Part shown: positions 13,578 through 16,485 of the stretch, in pieces | Numbering within the stretch: the stretch's first letter is position 1 | How the letters are laid out: each line of letters opens with the position of its first letter | Assembly: GCA_902765035.1 (NCBI GenBank) | Contig: CACWYF010000006.1 | Span: 1 to 16,485, forward strand | Source: an uncultured Eubacteriales bacterium | Lineage (GTDB): Bacteria > Bacillota > Clostridia > Peptostreptococcales > Anaerovoracaceae | DNA length: 16,485 nt | Direction: 5' to 3' | The notes under the pieces: model-generated | The model's input: only the letters and a program-made list of their open reading frames with translations | Told to the model about the DNA's origin: nothing | The model's database searches: none | Made by a program: the position numbers and the translations under genes

Positions 13578-14150
13578 TTAATTAATCGCTCTTCTGCCGT
13601 TGCCGGTCACTCTTGACAGCGTCTTCAGCAGCGGAGGCGATATGAGACCGAGCACGATGCCCTTGCCGATCGCTGTAACCATTCTGATCGCGATCATCCC
13701 AGTGATGATTGTCGGGTAGTAGTAGCCGAACATTTTGGAATCAACATAGATCGCACCGGTATTGAGAAGGCAGATGAGGATCTCTGAAACAAGGAATACT
13801 CCCAGTATCTGCTTAGGTTCATTATTGAAATTGAATTTCTTCGCATAGAGTCCGGCCAGTCCGCCGACTACGACGAACGGGAGCACCCAGAGCAAAGTCG
13901 TTGCGGTTATGCCGAAGCTCAGCAGCTGATACAGGAATATGCCTACGAAGGCTACTATCATTCCCTCTCCCGGTCCGTACATCAGCGCAGCCAGTATGAC
14001 CGGGAAATCCTCCAGCGATATCTTCATGATATTGCCGATCCTGATCGACATGAATCCAAGTACGACGCACATCGCAGCGAGAAGAGCATCAGTCGCAAGC
14101 TGCTGGGTACGCGTGCGTCCGGTCCTGTTTGCAAATGACTTTACGTCCAT
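13578..14150 (-). CDS. folT: Folate ECF transporter S component
   Basis: A 190-residue integral membrane protein with about six hydrophobic segments: ALLAAMCVVLGFM, FPVILAALMYGPGEGMIVAFVGIFLYQLL, LLWVLPFVVVGGLAGLYA, ILGVFLVSEILICLLNTGAIYV, the region around TIITGMIAIRMV, and KGIVLGLIS. The ISLEDFPVILAALMYGPGEG block is typical of ECF S components, the substrate-binding subunits that pair with a shared EcfT-EcfA1-EcfA2 energy module. The S-component fold alone does not tell the vitamin; the THF riboswitch directly upstream makes folate the likely substrate, as in known folT genes. AAGGAG (14159-14164) lies eight bases before the ATG. The energising module is not in the window. QueT or another vitamin carrier is the alternative if the riboswitch call is wrong. 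Confidence 0.85.
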   Translation of the reverse strand: MDVKSFANRTGRTRTQQLATDALLAAMCVVLGFMSIRIGNIMKISLEDFPVILAALMYGPGEGMIVAFVGIFLYQLLSFGITATTLLWVLPFVVVGGLAGLYAKKFNFNNEPKQILGVFLVSEILICLLNTGAIYVDSKMFGYYYPTIITGMIAIRMVTAIGKGIVLGLISPPLLKTLSRVTGNGRRAIN

Positions 14151-14192
14151 AATAAAAACTCCTTTCCGGCATCAGCCTACCTAAAAACATTA

Positions 14193-14232
14193 AGATAAAA
14201 CTATTGCCACAAAGAAGTCTCTTCAGCGGCAA
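14193..14232 (-). terminator. Attenuator hairpin of the folT leader
   Basis: On the minus strand TTGCCGC (14226-14232) pairs with GTGGCAA (14204-14210) with one G-U. An inner GAAG/CTTC stem extends it, and TAGTTTTATCT follows. It starts right after the THF aptamer, so ligand-dependent aptamer folding could favour termination. It is the likely expression platform. Confidence 0.65.
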
Positions 14233-14322
14233 CGGAAGCGGAGATGACACCGCGGGCCACAGCCCTTCGTCTGCAGACAACTTCCCATCCTGCAGCACTT
14301 GACGCGTCATTCCTACTTTACC
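14233..14322 (-). promoter_or_regulatory. THF (tetrahydrofolate) riboswitch
   Basis: On the minus strand the leader reads GTAGGAATGACGCGTCAAGTG, then GGATGGGAAGTTGTC, CAGACGAAGGGC, GCCCGCGGTGTCAT and CTCCGCTTCC. These match, block by block and in order, the class-I THF riboswitch known from folT leaders: GCGUyAAGUG, GGAUGGGA.GUyGuC, ACGAA, GCGGUG..UCAU, CCGCU. The GGGC/GCCC hairpin and the pairing ATGAC/GTCAT are both intact. A terminator hairpin follows. In known cases reduced folates bind and lower expression of the importer. Aptamer borders are approximate. Confidence 0.9.
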
Positions 14323-14353
14323 AATAGGTTCTTTAGTGTTCTATTGTGATTGA

Positions 14354-14382
14354 ATGATATCAGTAAGTGTTTTCCCAGTCAA
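14354..14382 (-). promoter_or_regulatory. Promoter for the folT leader
   Basis: On the minus strand TTGACT (14377-14382) and TATCAT (14354-14359) are separated by exactly 17 bases. The start would fall near 14347, about 25 bases before the THF aptamer. It lies just downstream of the focA terminator, making folT an independent unit. Confidence 0.75.
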
Positions 14383-14389
14383 TACTAAG

Positions 14390-14410
14390 AAAAAAGGCCT
14401 CTTCGGCCTT
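14390..14410 (-). terminator. Terminator after focA
   Basis: On the minus strand AAGGCC (14405-14410) and GGCCTT (14394-14399) form a stem with loop GAAGA, followed by a run of T. It lies six bases past the focA stop codon. Confidence 0.9.
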
Positions 14411-14415
14411 AATCC

Positions 14416-15180
14416 TTATTTCTTGTATGCGTAGTAATATGCAAATGGTATCACGACTGCGCCGCCTATCAGGTTTCCGATAGTTACCGGCACCAGGTTC
14501 GCAAGGAAGAATGCGCCCCAGCTTACATCCGCACCGAGGAAAATTCCCAGAGGGATGTATGTCATGTTGGCTACGCTGTGCTCGAATCCTGCGAATACGA
14601 ACATCATGATAGGGAACCAGATCGCGAAGATCTTTCCGATCATATCCTTGGCACCGGCCTGCAGCCAGCACGCGAGGACTACCAGGACATTACAGCCAAT
14701 ACCTCTGAGTACGGCAGGCATGAACGGGATCGAAGTCTTGGAAGCAGCGATCGCCATTGCTCTCTCTCCTGCGGCATCAGCAAACAGTCCGCTCTTAGCC
14801 AGAACGAACGCGAGCAGGACCGATCCGATCAGGTTGCCTATGTATACGATCACCCAGTTCTTCAGCATTTTGCCCGCTGTGATCTTCTTGTCCATCAGAG
14901 CAAGTGTCAGAAGGTTGTTGCCTGTGAAGAGCTCAGCTCCGCACAGGATGACCATCATCAGGCCGACAGGGAACAGCGCTGCTCCGATCAGCTTGGCTAC
15001 CATGCTCTGGAACGGGTCGCCGCCTGCAGCAGTTGCAAGCACGAACACGTTCGCACCGAATCCGATATATGCACCGGCAAGCATACCAAGGACAAGCATT
15101 TTGCCCACGGACAGGTTTGCCTTCTTGATTCCGTTATTAATCCATATTTCAGTGATCTCTGCAGGTGAATTGACTCCCAT
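14416..15180 (-). CDS. focA: Formate/nitrite transporter family channel, probably formate
   Basis: A 254-residue FNT channel. Blocks seen: SPAEITEIWINNGIKKANLS (N-terminal helix), MLAGAYIGFGANVFVLA, CGAELFTGNNLLTLAL (the family motif after TM2), NWVIVYIGNLIGSVLLAF, GIGCNVLVVLACWLQ, FPIMMFVFAGFEHSVANM (the periplasmic-loop His equivalent of FocA His209) and NLVPVTIGNLIGGAV. FNT proteins form pentamers in the cytoplasmic membrane and pass formate, nitrite or hydrosulfide. Its place directly after fhs supports formate, coupling formate supply or release to the THF pool. AGAGGAAA precedes the ATG. The only space between the fhs terminator and the ATG is about 29 bases, so transcription probably comes by read-through from fhs. 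Confidence 0.93.
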   Translation of the reverse strand: MGVNSPAEITEIWINNGIKKANLSVGKMLVLGMLAGAYIGFGANVFVLATAAGGDPFQSMVAKLIGAALFPVGLMMVILCGAELFTGNNLLTLALMDKKITAGKMLKNWVIVYIGNLIGSVLLAFVLAKSGLFADAAGERAMAIAASKTSIPFMPAVLRGIGCNVLVVLACWLQAGAKDMIGKIFAIWFPIMMFVFAGFEHSVANMTYIPLGIFLGADVSWGAFFLANLVPVTIGNLIGGAVVIPFAYYYAYKK

Positions 15181-15209
15181 AAGTATTTCCTCTATTACCT
15201 TTCTGAATA

Positions 15210-15233
15210 AAGCCGGGACCTTCGCCCCGGCTT
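15210..15233 (-). terminator. Hairpin terminator between fhs and focA
   Basis: AAGCCGGG (15226-15233 on the minus strand) pairs with CCCGGCTT (15210-15217) over eight bases, followed by TATTC in the minus direction. It lies 13 bases past the fhs stop. The T-tract is poor, so it may be a partial terminator that lowers, but does not abolish, focA expression. Confidence 0.7.
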
Positions 15234-15246
15234 ATGATCTGTGTCT

Positions 15247-16485
15247 CTAGAACAGTCCGCTGATAACTCCGTTCTCATCTACATCGATCCTCTCTGCTGC
15301 AGGTGACTTCGGCAATCCAGGCATTGTCATAATATCGCCTGTGAGTGCAACTATGAAGCCTGCGCCTGCGGATACCTTGAGGTTTCTGACCGTGATGGTG
15401 AAGTCCTTAGGTGCTCCGAGCAGGGACGCATCGTCTGAGAATGAGTATTGTGTCTTGGCCATGCAGATAGGCATTCCGCTGCAGCCGATCTCTTCGAGCT
15501 TCTTGAGCTGCTTTCTTGCTCCCGGTGTGAGAGTGACACCGTCTGCGTGATAGATCTTTTTGCATATAGCTTCCAGCTTCTCTTCGATCGACATATCGAG
15601 ATCATAGGAGAATCTGAAGTCATTCGGCTGGTCGCAGAGTCTTACGACTTCCTCAGCAAGAGCCTTGCCGCCTTCGCCGCCCTTTGCCCATACTTCGGAC
15701 AGAGCAACGTTGACTCCGAGCTCCCTGCACTTTGCCTCGACGAGGTCGAGCTCAGCCTTGGTGTCTGTAGGGAAAGCGTTGATTGCTACTACGCAAGGAA
15801 GTCCGTAAACGTCCTTGATGTTGCTGACGTGCTGGAGAAGGTTAGGAAGTCCCTTCTCGAGAGCTTCGAGGTTCTCCTCGTTGAGGTCTGCCTTGGCAAC
15901 TCCGCCGTGATACTTGAGAGCTCTTACTGTAGCTACCATTACTACTGCATCAGGCTTGAGACCTGCCATGCGGCACTTGATGTCGAGGAACTTCTCTGCG
16001 CCGAGGTCAGCAGCAAAGCCTGCCTCTGTTACGATGTAGTCTCCGCTCTTAAGAGCCATTCTTGTAGCTGTAACTGAGTTGCAGCCGTGAGCGATGTTGG
16101 CAAAAGGTCCACCGTGTACGAATGCAGGTGTTCCCTCAAGTGTCTGTACGAGGTTAGGCTTGAGTGCATCCTTCAGAAGTGCAGCCATAGCTCCCTCAGC
16201 CTTGAGGTCATGTGCAGTTACAGGCTCTCCGCCGTATGTATATCCTACGATGATGCGTCCGCATCTTTCCTTGAGGTCAGTGATATCTGAGGACAGGCAA
16301 AGTACTGCCATTACCTCGGATGCTACTGTGATGTCAAAACCGTCTTCACGAGGCACGCCCTGCGCCTTGCCGCCGAGTCCGTCTACGATGTTACGGAGCT
16401 GACGGTCGTTCATGTCAACAGCTCTCTTCCATGTGATCTGCTTAGGATCGATACCGAGAGCGTTGCCCTGCTGGATGTGGTTGTC
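15247..16485 (-). CDS. fhs: Formate-tetrahydrofolate ligase, 5' part outside window
   Basis: The visible 412 residues are the C-terminal three quarters of an enzyme usually near 556 residues. It makes 10-formyl-THF from formate, THF and ATP, the entry step of the methyl branch of the Wood-Ljungdahl pathway; it also runs in reverse to gain ATP during purine or glycine fermentation. The frame is open to the window edge, where it reads [20 protein letters not shown]. Further conserved blocks: [94 protein letters not shown] and the C-terminal [26 protein letters not shown]. An internal ATG at 16413 is not the start, because the coding sequence clearly continues upstream of it. The GKGKST P-loop lies outside the window. 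Confidence 0.97.
   Translation of the reverse strand, partial: DNHIQQGNALGIDPKQITWKRAVDMNDRQLRNIVDGLGGKAQGVPREDGFDITVASEVMAVLCLSSDITDLKERCGRIIVGYTYGGEPVTAHDLKAEGAMAALLKDALKPNLVQTLEGTPAFVHGGPFANIAHGCNSVTATRMALKSGDYIVTEAGFAADLGAEKFLDIKCRMAGLKPDAVVMVATVRALKYHGGVAKADLNEENLEALEKGLPNLLQHVSNIKDVYGLPCVVAINAFPTDTKAELDLVEAKCRELGVNVALSEVWAKGGEGGKALAEEVVRLCDQPNDFRFSYDLDMSIEEKLEAICKKIYHADGVTLTPGARKQLKKLEEIGCSGMPICMAKTQYSFSDDASLLGAPKDFTITVRNLKVSAGAGFIVALTGDIMTMPGLPKSPAAERIDVDENGVISGLF

Noticed and set aside
14089..14310. 73-residue minus-strand frame across the folT leader
   Set aside because: The region is explained by the THF riboswitch and attenuator, and the frame has no domain.

Overview
The window looks like a chromosomal segment of a strictly anaerobic, fermentative Gram-positive bacterium of the Clostridia (Eubacteriales). 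The grounds are an [FeFe]-hydrogenase maturase (HydF), formate-tetrahydrofolate ligase beside a formate channel, an ECF vitamin transporter S component, glycine and THF riboswitches, strong AGGAG ribosome-binding sites and many rho-independent terminators. Base composition is near 50% GC by eye. A placement near the Anaerovoracaceae/Mogibacterium-like lineages is a guess from gene style, not something the sequence proves.

Layout. Nearly everything is on the minus strand; only thyA is on the plus strand. Reading the minus strand from the right edge: fhs (5' part outside the window), its terminator, focA, its terminator; then a separate unit with promoter, THF riboswitch, attenuator and folT. 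A lone IS200-type element (tnpA only) lies between convergent folT and thyA and appears to have split thyA from its original terminator. Left of thyA is a pair of small palindromic repeats, then a tightly packed minus-strand run: NlpC/P60-like gene, larB, larC (LarC1 part only), hydF, 5-formyl-THF cyclo-ligase, a YjbR-like/MGMT fusion, a DUF362 protein and folC. A new promoter inside the end of that run drives a tandem glycine riboswitch and a long gene encoding aminomethyltransferase (GcvT) fused to a serine hydroxymethyltransferase-like enzyme, closed by a terminator. At the left edge are a DUF1934 gene and the 5' part of a DUF1846 gene.

How the genes fit together. The dominant theme is folate-linked one-carbon metabolism. 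FolT takes up folate under THF control and FolC polyglutamylates it. 5-Formyl-THF cyclo-ligase rescues 5-formyl-THF. Fhs and FocA connect formate to the THF pool. GcvT-SHMT moves the glycine carbon onto THF and interconverts glycine and serine under glycine control, and ThyA consumes methylene-THF for dTMP. Interleaved are two metallocofactor functions: HydF for the hydrogenase H-cluster, and LarB/LarC1 for the nickel-pincer cofactor.

The most notable items are the GcvT-SHMT single-chain fusion behind a glycine riboswitch, the YjbR-like/MGMT fusion, LarC without its LarC2 half, and the palindromic repeat that abuts the 5' end of the NlpC-like gene. I see no CRISPR array, tRNA or rRNA.
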